Assembly: GCA_963543015.1 (NCBI GenBank) | Contig: CAUTYZ010000009.1 | Location: 1-64,000, forward strand | Origin: Alloscardovia sp963543015 | Lineage (GTDB): Bacteria; Actinomycetota; Actinomycetes; Actinomycetales; Bifidobacteriaceae | DNA: 64,000 nt | Direction of reading: 5' to 3' | Shown here: piece after piece, positions 52,328 to 61,884 of the stretch | Layout: each line of letters opens with the position of its first letter | Numbering within the stretch: position 1 is the stretch's first letter | Notes under the pieces: generated by a model | Database searches by the model: none | Seen by the model: the letters and a program-made list of their open reading frames with translations, nothing else | Told to the model about the DNA's origin: nothing | Made by a program: the position numbers and the translations under genes

Positions 52328-54613
52328 CTATAAAGAAATTCGCTGTTTATCTTCTTCTGTCTGAAGTATGACTAACTTTTGTGTAGGACGAGTCATCGCC
52401 ACATACAAATCAGCAGCTCCAGAAAGACGAGAAGGACTGTTATAGGAAATCAATCCTGGCTCGCACAAGACCACAGCATCGAATTCCAAACCCTTGACAT
52501 CTTGTGGTGAATACACCGCGACCTGCGCATCCCAAGAAGGCTGGGATGTTAGTCGTTCGAATTCATTCTCACTAATCTCGGTAGAATTTTTTAACGACAA
52601 ACGAAGCTGCTTATCCAATGCATCGCGAATTTCATAGTCGCAAATCAGAGCTACACGACCAGAGCCGTCTTGAGAGACAAACTGCTGGGTCAATTCGATA
52701 GTGTGGAATACAGCAGAATTAATCAAAGAAGGAATATCTGACAGCGTTTTCTTCGTCACGCTATCTTCGAGAGTGCGCACAGCGGAAACAGTGGAGATAT
52801 ACAGACCTTCTGAAGCAGCGAATTGACCTGCGATATCCGATACTTCCTGAGGATTTCGATAATCAATGGTCAGCTCGTTCAGATCCCAGCCGTCTGTTCC
52901 AAAAATAGGGTCAAGCATGGTGTGCCAAGAATGAGTGCCGCCCAATGCAGACGTTTGAGCCACGTCGCCGACGATAGTGAAGGAGCGAGAAGGGCAGCGG
53001 CGAATCAGCATACGCCAGTCCATGGCTGTTAATTCTTGTGCTTCATCCACGACGATATGACCATATGTCCACTCACGGTCTGATCCCGCGCGCTCCGACA
53101 AAGTCATGTCACTTGAGTCATTCATATGCGACAAAATCGTGCGAGCGGAGACACCAGAACCCTTTAATCCCATGGATTCCATCATGTCATTGACATAACG
53201 CTCATCAGCCGATTCGCTGTTTTGGCGATTTTCGATGCGCTGCTGCTCACGAGGGTCTGGTCCAAGAAGTTCATATGCTTCATCAAGCAATGGAATATCT
53301 GACACAGTAAAAGGCGAGCCAGATTCGCGAGTAAGAGCCTTCACTTCGTCGTCGCGAAGCCATGGCGCAAACTGCTTAATGCGATGAGGCTTTGACAGCA
53401 TGTCATTAATCATCCACTGAGCATCCATCGGAAGCCACGCAGTATTCAATGTGCGACGCAAGGTATCGCTCATCGTAATCGTGGTTCGAGCATTCTCGAC
53501 TTCCGAATATTCAGGTTCGTAATCAAGCTGCTCCTTATATCGAGCAGTGAGCAGCGAAATCATCGACTTGACAAAAGTATTGCGCGCGATGTTATGCGGC
53601 TGATGTGTACGACGAGCGTTACCCTGAGCTTCTTCGATATCAGCGCGAGTAATTGGTACGCGAATTCCATTGACCTTCAAAACAGGAAGCTCAGATGGGA
53701 TGCGAACGCGCGATGCGACTGCATTAGCGATAGCTCGTGCCATGCGAATATCGCCTTTAACGCGTGCGGCAAAAGGATCATCGGTAGCAGTAGCACGAAT
53801 GCCAGGAATGATATTTCCCAAAGTACGCGAAATAACGCCTGTTTCGCCGAGGGATGGCAATACTTGATCAATGTAATGTAAGAATGCTGGCGAAGGGCCG
53901 ACGACGAGAACACCTGAATGCTGCAAAGTTGCGCGGTGTGTATATAGCAAATATGCAGCGCGATGAAGAGCCACAGCTGTCTTGCCTGTACCGGGACCGC
54001 CCTGAACGACCAAAGGACGAGTCAAAGGGCTACGAATAATGCTGTCCTGCTCGCCTTGAATAGTAGCGACGATATCCGTCATCTTGCCTGTGCGGCGGCT
54101 AGATAAGGATGCTAGGAGAGCGCCTTCACCTGTCAAAGTTCCCGACTCGGACGCGTGTGTCACATGATCGGAATCGACATCTAAAACTTCGTCTTCAATC
54201 GATACGACGCCACGGAATTTCAATGTAATATGGCGGCGCATCGAAATATTGCCACGATTAAGAGGAGTAGCTTCATAGAACGGACGAGCTGCTTCTGCAC
54301 GCCAGTCCACCACAATGGCCTCGTGATTCTCACTCTGTAAACCAATGCGTCCAATATGCAAACGCTGGTCGTCGTCAGTATCGATACGTCCAAAAACAAG
54401 ACGATCTTCCACAGAACGTAATTGATAGAGACGGTCTTCGTACATGGTTGCAAACGAATCGCGCTCGGAACGCTGAGTTGGAGAGCCGTGAGCACCACGG
54501 CCACGGACTTCAGCAAGACGGTCTTTCGTAATCTGGCGTATCTCATCAAGGCGAGAATACGCAGTATCTACCATGGATTGTTCTTCACGAAGCTGGTCTG
54601 AATAATCGGACAC
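52328..54613 (-). CDS. helD: HelD-family UvrD-like ATPase
   Basis: 761 residues from a GTG at 54613 preceded by AGAGGTAA. An N-terminal coiled coil (residues 1-60) is followed by the HelD-specific strand region (VFGRIDTDDDQRLHIGRIG), Walker A VVQGGPGTGKTAVALHRAAYL near 190, the Walker B-type HIVVDEAQELTAMDW, and C-terminal 2A motifs (DYRNPQEVSD, SPQDVKGLEFDAVVL). HelD frees RNA polymerase from DNA; some actinobacterial homologues (HelR) give rifampicin resistance. That role is possible but not shown here. Confidence 0.9.
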   Translation of the reverse strand: MSDYSDQLREEQSMVDTAYSRLDEIRQITKDRLAEVRGRGAHGSPTQRSERDSFATMYEDRLYQLRSVEDRLVFGRIDTDDDQRLHIGRIGLQSENHEAIVVDWRAEAARPFYEATPLNRGNISMRRHITLKFRGVVSIEDEVLDVDSDHVTHASESGTLTGEGALLASLSSRRTGKMTDIVATIQGEQDSIIRSPLTRPLVVQGGPGTGKTAVALHRAAYLLYTHRATLQHSGVLVVGPSPAFLHYIDQVLPSLGETGVISRTLGNIIPGIRATATDDPFAARVKGDIRMARAIANAVASRVRIPSELPVLKVNGIRVPITRADIEEAQGNARRTHQPHNIARNTFVKSMISLLTARYKEQLDYEPEYSEVENARTTITMSDTLRRTLNTAWLPMDAQWMINDMLSKPHRIKQFAPWLRDDEVKALTRESGSPFTVSDIPLLDEAYELLGPDPREQQRIENRQNSESADERYVNDMMESMGLKGSGVSARTILSHMNDSSDMTLSERAGSDREWTYGHIVVDEAQELTAMDWRMLIRRCPSRSFTIVGDVAQTSALGGTHSWHTMLDPIFGTDGWDLNELTIDYRNPQEVSDIAGQFAASEGLYISTVSAVRTLEDSVTKKTLSDIPSLINSAVFHTIELTQQFVSQDGSGRVALICDYEIRDALDKQLRLSLKNSTEISENEFERLTSQPSWDAQVAVYSPQDVKGLEFDAVVLCEPGLISYNSPSRLSGAADLYVAMTRPTQKLVILQTEEDKQRISL

Positions 54614-54763
54614 TCGACTTTTACCTCTTCATTATCTCAAAAAACTGCCTTACTAATTTACTCGATATTTTTCACTTTTTCAACGGCGACAGTGGGGTTG
54701 CGCTCACAGAAAATTCTCGAAATTGAAAAAAGTTCCCTAAAATCCAAAAAATTTTCCGTTTCG

Positions 54764-54798
54764 TGGGGAAAAGTGGAGAGAAATGGGGTAAAGTGGGG
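54764..54798 (+). promoter_or_regulatory. MraZ operator: four TGGGG-type boxes at exact 10-bp spacing
   Basis: TGGGG, TGGAG, TGGGG, TGGGG begin at 54764, 54774, 54784 and 54794. MraZ is known to bind tandem TGGGN repeats spaced 10 bp upstream of its own operon. They lie 50-84 bp before the mraZ start. Confidence 0.85.
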
Positions 54799-54847
54799 AA
54801 TGTTTGTAGTGCACGTTACCCGTAATGAGATGTGAGGGGAGGGAAGA

Positions 54848-55435
54848 ATGGCTGGAAAATCAAGCGCTGACGGCGATTTTGAGCAGATTGATGCTTTACG
54901 CGATGCTGCACGCGATGCTGCACGCGATGCTGTAAACGGTCCTGCAGGCGATCTCACAGATGCCCAGTCCAGCAAGAATTTGCCTCTTCCTGATCTTCTG
55001 CTCGGTACGTACACTCCAAAAATCGATTCCAAAGGTCGAGTGGCCATTCCTGCAAAAATGCGTTCGCAGCTCGGAACGGGATGCGTGCTTGCTCGAGGTC
55101 AAGAACGATGCGTATACATTCTTCCTAACGACGAATTCCGTCGCATTGCACAACAAATTCAACGCACGTCCTTGAGCAACAAAGCAGCACGTAATTATTT
55201 GCGTGTGTTCTTGTCGGGTGCAGTAGATCTCGAGCCTGATAAGCAGGGGCGTGTCATGGTTCCTCAAATGCTGCGTTCTTACGCACATTTGGAAGACGAC
55301 GTCGTTCTCATCGGCGTGGGTACACGTGCTGAATTATGGAATCGTGAGGATTGGGAAACCTACTTGCAAAGTCAAGAGGATGAATACAGCGATATGGCTG
55401 ATGATGTACTTCCGGCGGGTGATTTTGCATGGTAG
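54848..55435 (+). CDS. mraZ: MraZ, transcriptional regulator of the dcw cluster
   Basis: 195 residues, longer than the usual 145. The first 50 form an N-terminal extension with DAAR repeats (12-bp DNA repeats near 54899-54935). The double SpoVT/AbrB-like MraZ core then reads LLGTYTPKIDSKGRVAIPAKMR ... VDLEPDKQGRVMVPQMLR, each with the DxxGR motif. MraZ forms a ring that binds the repeats upstream and represses the cluster. SD GGGAGGGAAGA precedes ATG 54848; the end overlaps rsmH by seven bases. Confidence 0.93.
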   Translation: MAGKSSADGDFEQIDALRDAARDAARDAVNGPAGDLTDAQSSKNLPLPDLLLGTYTPKIDSKGRVAIPAKMRSQLGTGCVLARGQERCVYILPNDEFRRIAQQIQRTSLSNKAARNYLRVFLSGAVDLEPDKQGRVMVPQMLRSYAHLEDDVVLIGVGTRAELWNREDWETYLQSQEDEYSDMADDVLPAGDFAW

Positions 55436-56598
55436 ACGTAGATATTGCACGTATTAGTTCCATTCATAAGCCTGTGCTCTTCGATGAGTGCGTCGAGCTC
55501 GTGACGTCGCATGTGATGCAGTCCGCTCATGATGATGGGCGAGAATTCCCTGTAATTGTCGACTGCACTTTGGGACTTGCAGGTCACACCACTGGCTTTT
55601 TGGAAGCTGTTCCTGATGTGCGCGTCATTGGAATTGACCGCGACGAGGAAGCTCTCGCATTGGCAACTGCCCGTGTACACGAGCGCGGCTTTGGTGACAG
55701 ATTCATCCCAGCTCATGCAGCTTTTGATGATTTCTCGAATGTCATAGCAGAAGCCGGTTTTGAGCATGTCGATGCAGTCTTTATGGATTTGGGTTTGTCG
55801 AGTCTGCAAATTGACGAAACTAAGCGTGGATTCTCCTACTCCCACGATGCGCCACTGGATATGCGTATGGACTCCACGCAGGCGTTGACTGCAGCTGAGA
55901 TTTTGAAGACGTATGAATATGAGGATTTAGTTCGTATTTTTAAGGAATACGGCGAAGAAAGATTTAGCGGTCCTATCGCTCGCGAAATTATTCGTTTGCG
56001 TGACGCAGGGGAGTATATCGAACGCTCGAATCAATTGACAGAACTCGTCGACCGCATCGTGCCAAAAGTGAAGCGTCCAGCGGGCAATCCTGCAAAACGA
56101 GTTTTCCAAGCTCTTCGTATCGAAGTCAACGGTGAACTGGCAAAACTTGCGGACACTCTTCCTCAAGCGCTGCGAGCTCTTCCACAGGGCGGACGTTTAG
56201 TCGTCGAGTCATATCACTCACTCGAAGACAAATGCGTGAAGAAATTCTTTACCAGAGGGCTTGTGTCCAACGTTCCGCCAGGATTACCGGTCATTCCTGA
56301 GGATGCGAAACCGTACTTCAAGGATTTGACTCGTGGAGCGATGAAAGCAGATGACGAAGAAATTGCTCAAAACTCACGATCGGCATCTGTGCGATTGCGA
56401 GCAGTAGAAGTCACGAGAGAAGTACCGCAATCAGCATTCCACTCTTCTGAGCGAGAGCATGAAAAAGAATGTCGAACGCGAAGTTCCAAGAATTCGAGAA
56501 ATTCTCGCTCACAAAAATCGCAGAAAAACTTAAGAAACACAACGAATACACATACTCATAACAATTCACACAGTAAGGGAAATCATGGCCGCCGCTGA
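55429..56598 (+). CDS. rsmH: 16S rRNA (cytosine-1402 N4)-methyltransferase RsmH
   Basis: 389 residues. HKPVLFDECVELV, VDCTLGLAGHTTGFLE (SAM site) and FMDLGLSSLQIDETKRGFSY are family motifs; VFQALRIEVNGEL and HSLEDKCVKKFF follow. A 40-residue basic, Asn/Ser/His-rich C-terminal tail is added. It overlaps mraZ by 7 bp and the FtsL-like gene by 14 bp. Confidence 0.95.
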   Translation: MVDVDIARISSIHKPVLFDECVELVTSHVMQSAHDDGREFPVIVDCTLGLAGHTTGFLEAVPDVRVIGIDRDEEALALATARVHERGFGDRFIPAHAAFDDFSNVIAEAGFEHVDAVFMDLGLSSLQIDETKRGFSYSHDAPLDMRMDSTQALTAAEILKTYEYEDLVRIFKEYGEERFSGPIAREIIRLRDAGEYIERSNQLTELVDRIVPKVKRPAGNPAKRVFQALRIEVNGELAKLADTLPQALRALPQGGRLVVESYHSLEDKCVKKFFTRGLVSNVPPGLPVIPEDAKPYFKDLTRGAMKADDEEIAQNSRSASVRLRAVEVTREVPQSAFHSSEREHEKECRTRSSKNSRNSRSQKSQKNLRNTTNTHTHNNSHSKGNHGRR

Positions 56599-57109
56599 AG
56601 CACGAAGCACTCGATCCGCACAATCATATAGCTCTTATAGCCCTATGATGCGTCACACAAATTCTGCCATGCGTTCGTCAAGGCCACAAAGCGCGTACAC
56701 GAGCCGTACTGCAAGCCGTACAAGCACACGCTCGAACCCTCGCACGACGATTAACGAGCGTCCACAGCTTCGTGTGACATCCCGTGAAGATAGGCGCCGT
56801 CAGTTGGGCTTGATGGCACAAGTCCGAACGGTTGCAGACAATCGTCGCTTGTCTACTTTTGTGCTCGGTTCATCAGTGGTATTGCTTATCATGAGTTTAG
56901 GTCTTACATTAGTACTACGTACTCAAATGACTGAAAATGCGTATAGCATTACTGAAACTCAAACTACTGTGTCCCAATTAACTCAAGACGTTCAGCAAGA
57001 TCGAGCAAAGCTCAATAGTTTGGAAGCTGAACTGCCAGAGCGTGCGACAAGCATGGGCATGCAGCAGGGCAGTGACAGTATGACAATTGATATGGGGAAT
57101 GCTCAGTAA
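56585..57109 (+). CDS. ftsL: FtsL-like division protein
   Basis: 174 residues. A long Ser/Arg-rich cytoplasmic N-terminus (1-90) is followed by one membrane segment (about 91-112) and a coiled coil (AYSITETQTTVSQLTQDVQQDRAKLNSLEAEL). FtsL sequences are poorly conserved; position between rsmH and ftsI supports the name. It should partner FtsB/FtsQ and PBP3. It overlaps both neighbours, and the TAATG with ftsI indicates coupling. Confidence 0.8.
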   Translation: MAAAEARSTRSAQSYSSYSPMMRHTNSAMRSSRPQSAYTSRTASRTSTRSNPRTTINERPQLRVTSREDRRRQLGLMAQVRTVADNRRLSTFVLGSSVVLLIMSLGLTLVLRTQMTENAYSITETQTTVSQLTQDVQQDRAKLNSLEAELPERATSMGMQQGSDSMTIDMGNAQ

Positions 57110-58974
57110 TGGCACAAACGCCACAGCGTAAGAAATATGATTCTGCACACGCCCACACGATTCGACGACGTACACTTGCGATCGTCCTCGTGTGGGCATT
57201 AGTTCTTGGAATTTGCGTGTATAAGCTTGCTTATTTGCAGATTTTTAACGCGGCAAGCATTGCACAAGAAGCCGAGAGCTCACGTACTGTAACCGCTCGC
57301 GTTCAAGCAATGCGCGGTAGCATCGTCGACACAAATGGCGAAATCCTTGCTCAAAGTGTCGAAGCGTACAAGATTTACGTTGATCAAATTGGTGCAAAGA
57401 ATTTCACTCCGACATCGTGCACGCCTAAGCGTACTCGTTCCATGACGGATGCTGAGTACGAAAGCCGTGTCGAAGATCTGAAAACGATGTGCCATAGCCT
57501 CAACGGTAAAGACGTTCCTGGCAAAGGCGCGTCTGCTGTAGCGCGTATTTTGGCACCTGTTTTGGGCCTGAACGTTCAGGAATTGGGCGCAAAAATTGCG
57601 GGCGATACGCGTTATGTCGTCGTCGCTAATGACGTCACTCCTGACGTGAAGCGCAAAATCGATAAGCTCCATTTGTCTGGTGTCGTGGGTGCAGAACTCG
57701 TCAGCCAGCGCGTGTACTCAAATCCTACGCTTATCGGTGCAATTCTCGGCGGTGTAGACGCTGATGGTAAGGGCGTTACGGGCATCGAGTCCATGGAAAA
57801 TGCTTCTTTGCAGGGTGTCAACGGTGTTGAAACCTATGAGCAGACAAACCCAATTTACGGTACAGCTAAAATTCCTGGAACGGAAAAAGTACAGTCCGTG
57901 GCTACTCCTGGTGGAACGGTGAAGCTGACTATCGATTCGGACGTTCAGTGGTATCTGAATAAGGAATTGAAAGCTCGCGTAGAAAATCAGCACGCGGACT
58001 GGGGCATCGGCGTCGTTCAGGAAGTGAAGACCGGAAAGATTTTGGCAATTTCCGACTCGAGCCAGTATGCGGCGAATTCTGAAGATGCTCTCACCAAGGG
58101 TTCTCAGGCGATGCTTTCAACCTTCGATCCAGGTTCGACGGGTAAGCTCATCACGGCTGCAGGTGTTCTTCAGGAAGGCTTGCACAAGGCGACAGATCAT
58201 TTCACCGTGCCTTATAGCTTGGAATACCAAGGCCAGACGTATCACGATGCATTGCCACATCCAGATGAAAAATTGACCTTAGCAGGCATTCTATATCATT
58301 CCTATAACACAGGAACGATTATGACTGCATACAATTATTCGACAGACAAGCGTTACCAGTATTTGACAGATTTCGGTATCGGTCAGCCTACAGGTATCAA
58401 TTTCCCGGGTGAATCTCAAGGTTTGCTGGCAAAGGCAAATGATTGGGATACGCGTACTCGAGAAACGATTTTGTTTGGTCAGGGCTACACTGTTAATGCT
58501 TTGCAGATGACGAACGTTATCGCGACAATTGCGAACGGTGGTGTACGTTTGGGACAGCGCTTAATTGAGAGCTCGACAGACGCACAGGGCAAGGATACGA
58601 CTCCTTCAGCCAATGAATCGAAGCGCATTATTTCTGAAGATACCGCTGCAACCATGATGAATATGATGGAAAACATCGGTGAAGAATACGCTCGTGTAGT
58701 GACGATTCCTGGCTACCGTATCGCAGGTAAATCTGGTACAGCAGAAGTTGCTGGTGATGGTGGTCGATTGACCGGTATCGTCGGTGATTATATCGTCGCT
58801 GTTCCAGCGGATAAGCCACAATTCGTTATTGCTGTCTTTATGAAGAATGCTCAGGCATATTATGGTGGCGCATCGGTTGGTCCAGTTGTGCAAAATGTCG
58901 GAAAATTCCTCATGCAAAAGTATCAGGTTCCTCAATCATCTCCACGTACAGATGCTATCCCAATCGAATGGTAA
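57109..58974 (+). CDS. ftsI: Penicillin-binding protein 3 (FtsI), septal transpeptidase
   Basis: 621 residues. A membrane anchor lies at about 21-41, then an N-terminal pedestal (MRGSIVDTNGEILA) and the transpeptidase domain: catalytic Ser in DPGSTGK (about residue 342), SxN motif SYN in HSYNTGTI, and KSGTAEV for KTG. It crosslinks peptidoglycan at the septum with FtsW. Confidence 0.95.
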   Translation: MAQTPQRKKYDSAHAHTIRRRTLAIVLVWALVLGICVYKLAYLQIFNAASIAQEAESSRTVTARVQAMRGSIVDTNGEILAQSVEAYKIYVDQIGAKNFTPTSCTPKRTRSMTDAEYESRVEDLKTMCHSLNGKDVPGKGASAVARILAPVLGLNVQELGAKIAGDTRYVVVANDVTPDVKRKIDKLHLSGVVGAELVSQRVYSNPTLIGAILGGVDADGKGVTGIESMENASLQGVNGVETYEQTNPIYGTAKIPGTEKVQSVATPGGTVKLTIDSDVQWYLNKELKARVENQHADWGIGVVQEVKTGKILAISDSSQYAANSEDALTKGSQAMLSTFDPGSTGKLITAAGVLQEGLHKATDHFTVPYSLEYQGQTYHDALPHPDEKLTLAGILYHSYNTGTIMTAYNYSTDKRYQYLTDFGIGQPTGINFPGESQGLLAKANDWDTRTRETILFGQGYTVNALQMTNVIATIANGGVRLGQRLIESSTDAQGKDTTPSANESKRIISEDTAATMMNMMENIGEEYARVVTIPGYRIAGKSGTAEVAGDGGRLTGIVGDYIVAVPADKPQFVIAVFMKNAQAYYGGASVGPVVQNVGKFLMQKYQVPQSSPRTDAIPIEW

Positions 58975-59099
58975 ACAATTGGTAAACGACGAGAGGGTAG
59001 ATGAGATGACGTACACGATAGCACATGAAGTAAACGATTAGTATGCGTCTGCTTATCAGATGGTAAACGTGGTAGAGCAAGTGATAATGTGTAAGAGAT

Positions 59100-60272
59100 A
59101 TGTCAAGTGTAAGTGAATCCATTTCTGAGCACACCACTATAGGGGATGTGCGTCGCCGCTATAGCATCAAAGCTGTGGGAACGCAGCATGATGCGGTAAC
59201 GCTGACTTCTGTTGCTGATGCGCTGGAAGATATTACTCCAGGAGCGCTCTATATCAGTTCAACGAGCGAGTATGATCCTCGTATCGTGCATGCGGCGGCT
59301 CGTCGTGGGGCGTATGCCGTTATCTTCATGCTCGAAGATAAGGCGCAGTCGCAGGTGGCTCCTATTGATATGGAAATTCCTGTGCTCTTTGCAAATATGC
59401 GAAATGATGCTCGTGCGCGTATCGCTGCTGATTTAGCAGGTCAACCGTCGCGGGCGTTGGCTGTTTTTGCCATTCAGGGAAGCCAGCAGCGTAGTAATCA
59501 GGCAAGCAGTGAAAATTCGAGCACGGATAACAGTCAGTCTGAGGCATCTCGCTCCGATGAGGATTCTCAGGATTCGTACTCTTCCCAGCGTTCAGATATT
59601 CACGGAATTGACGATAGCTCTGAAGCAGAATTTACGGAAGAAATTGGGAAACATGTAAGCAGTAATCGCAATTCCGATGCTGATGCAGACATTGATCCCG
59701 TTGTTTCTGGGCTGTACGACTTACTCCATTACTTAGGAAATCCGCTTGGTGTCATTGACAAGCGTGGCGGAATTAGTCTTGAGCGTGAATTGCATTTGCA
59801 TACACCATTGTCGCCAATTGACATTCAGCGCATGCTTTTCGTCATGGTAGAAGACGGAGCGACGTCGGTTATTATTCATATCGATGATTCGACTTTGGAA
59901 GCTTTGTCTTTGACTAAAGTCGACGTAGATGTATATACGAATACAGTTCAGGAAACTTTTAATGTTCCAGAGCTGGGTACACAACATTCTTTCCGTCCTC
60001 GTAAGACGAAGCATGATGAAGAGGAAGATTTGCGCCGTGTAGCACGTCAAAATGTGCAGCCATATGGTGCGACGATTCATGATCAAACCATGTGCGTCGA
60101 AACGACAGATGATGCCCGCGACCTTGTACGGGAAGCCTTAGGCGATGACGACAGCGATCGTTTTGAAAACTTGGCGACGGCCGTCTCCATGGTTCTCGCA
60201 GCCGGTGTGAAGCGTAATAGTGTGAAAAGTGCATTGCAACTTTCGCATGAGATGAAAGCAGATAAATCATGA
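59100..60272 (+). CDS. MurE-like protein without ATP-binding motif
   Basis: 390 residues. The N-terminus (IGDVRRRYSIKAVG ... VADALEDITPGALYIS ... VHAAARRGAYAVIFM) resembles the Mur ligase first domain. After a Ser/Asp-rich linker (about 120-195) comes GVIDKRGGISLERELHLHTPLSPIDIQRMLFVM, and the following IIHIDDSTLEALSLTKVDVDVYTN echoes the MurE central region. The GTNGKT-type P-loop and later ligase motifs are missing, so activity as an ATP-dependent amino-acid ligase is unlikely. It holds the MurE position between ftsI and murF; I infer a degenerate paralogue with a structural or regulatory role. Confidence 0.65.
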   Translation: MSSVSESISEHTTIGDVRRRYSIKAVGTQHDAVTLTSVADALEDITPGALYISSTSEYDPRIVHAAARRGAYAVIFMLEDKAQSQVAPIDMEIPVLFANMRNDARARIAADLAGQPSRALAVFAIQGSQQRSNQASSENSSTDNSQSEASRSDEDSQDSYSSQRSDIHGIDDSSEAEFTEEIGKHVSSNRNSDADADIDPVVSGLYDLLHYLGNPLGVIDKRGGISLERELHLHTPLSPIDIQRMLFVMVEDGATSVIIHIDDSTLEALSLTKVDVDVYTNTVQETFNVPELGTQHSFRPRKTKHDEEEDLRRVARQNVQPYGATIHDQTMCVETTDDARDLVREALGDDDSDRFENLATAVSMVLAAGVKRNSVKSALQLSHEMKADKS

Positions 60273-61867
60273 TTTCAACCCATATTAGTGAACTCGTTCA
60301 GGCTGGAATTGGCCAGCTGTATGTGCAGGGAAACGTGGTCGAAACCATCGATGCACACGATGACGCCGTTATCACATCGGTGACAACTGATTCTCGTCAA
60401 GCGGGAGTTGGCAGTGCATTTATCGCTATCGCTGGCGAGCACGTCGATGGGCATAATTTTGTCAGTGGACTTACTGATGGTGCCGTAGCAGTCGTCGACC
60501 ATGTCATTGATGATGCCAGCATTCCTCAACTTGTCGTCGCTGATACAGTAAAAGCTCTCGGCGATATCGCTCGTATCAATATTTCCAAGCGTAAGGCATT
60601 TGCCGCTCGCGGAATGAACGAATTTACCATTATTGGTATTACGGGTTCTGTCGGCAAAACGACAACGAAAGATATGCTGAACCAAGTGCTGTCCAGCATC
60701 GCTCCAACCGTTGCTCCACAAGGATCGTTCAATAACGATATTGGTCTTCCTTTGACTGCATTAAAAGTCGATGAAAAGACTCGTTTCTTTGTTGCTGAAA
60801 TGGGCGCATCTGCCAAAGGTGAGATTGCCTATCTGACGACCATCGCACCTCCTGATATTTCTATCGTCTTGAAGGTGGGCGTTGCTCACTTGGGCGGTTT
60901 TGGAAGCGTCGAAGGTATCCGCGATGCGAAGTCGGAAATTGTGCGCGCGCTGACAAGCTCGGGCGTAGCTGTTTTGAATGCTGACGATGCAAATGTGCAA
61001 ACCATGGCAAGCATGACTAAAGCATCAAGCATTATCTGGTTTAGCCGCCACGATGATATCGACCAGCCAAAGCCTGCTGTTTCGGGAATGGCGTCATCCG
61101 TTATCGTGCGTGGAACGTGTACGACAGTAGATGAGATTAATCGTCCAAAGTTTACCGTCTCACTTCCTGATGGTTCGACTTTCGAACTGCGTTTGGGAAT
61201 TAGTGGCGAGCATAATGTGTATAACGCTTTGGCAGTTCTGAGCGTTATTTATAGCTTGGATATCCCAGAGCATATCGCGGCAACTGTTTTGTCTCAGATG
61301 ACGACAATTAGCCCACACCGTATGCGTGTGGCAACTGTGACCACAGATGATGCAAGCTTTACAGTAATTGATGATTCTTTCAACGCAAATCCAGATTCGA
61401 TGCGTGCAGGCTTAAACGCGATTAAGTCATATGCAGCACACAATGGTGACGTCACACGAGTCGCCGTTGTGGGATCCATGCTGGAGCTTGGACCTACTGA
61501 GGAAGAAGCACATCGTGACATTGGTGCATATGCAACGCATTGTGCAGATGTCGTTATCGCTGTAGGTGTTGATTCTGACGAGAACCTCATGCGTTTGGCT
61601 CAGTGTATCGCCAACGGTGCGCGTGACGAAGTTGAGCGTGAGAGTGAAGGTGAGCGTGAGCGGTCTGATGAGATGTCGACATCGTCTCCAGCACAGGAAC
61701 GTGTCTATCTTGCTCACAACATTGATGAGGCTCATGATATTGTAGATGCGATTGCGCGTGACCATAAAGCAATTGTTTTGCTGAAGGGATCTCATGCGTC
61801 GGGATTGAGCGAACTTGCTACTCGCTGGCTGGAACAGCCTGAGCATCATGACTATTCAGAGAAATAA
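60269..61867 (+). CDS. murF: UDP-N-acetylmuramoyl-tripeptide--D-Ala-D-Ala ligase
   Basis: 532 residues. Domain 1 has DSRQAGVGSAFIAIAGEHVDGHNFV; the P-loop is GITGSVGKTTTKDML near 127; FVAEMGASAKGEIAYL and NADDANV follow; DDSFNANPDSMRAGL is in the C-terminal domain. It adds D-Ala-D-Ala to the UDP-MurNAc tripeptide. A short charged insertion (EVERESEGERERSDEM) is near 452-467. The ATG overlaps the previous stop. Confidence 0.95.
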   Translation: MISTHISELVQAGIGQLYVQGNVVETIDAHDDAVITSVTTDSRQAGVGSAFIAIAGEHVDGHNFVSGLTDGAVAVVDHVIDDASIPQLVVADTVKALGDIARINISKRKAFAARGMNEFTIIGITGSVGKTTTKDMLNQVLSSIAPTVAPQGSFNNDIGLPLTALKVDEKTRFFVAEMGASAKGEIAYLTTIAPPDISIVLKVGVAHLGGFGSVEGIRDAKSEIVRALTSSGVAVLNADDANVQTMASMTKASSIIWFSRHDDIDQPKPAVSGMASSVIVRGTCTTVDEINRPKFTVSLPDGSTFELRLGISGEHNVYNALAVLSVIYSLDIPEHIAATVLSQMTTISPHRMRVATVTTDDASFTVIDDSFNANPDSMRAGLNAIKSYAAHNGDVTRVAVVGSMLELGPTEEEAHRDIGAYATHCADVVIAVGVDSDENLMRLAQCIANGARDEVERESEGERERSDEMSTSSPAQERVYLAHNIDEAHDIVDAIARDHKAIVLLKGSHASGLSELATRWLEQPEHHDYSEK

Positions 61868-61884
61868 TTAGGGGAGTCATCAGT

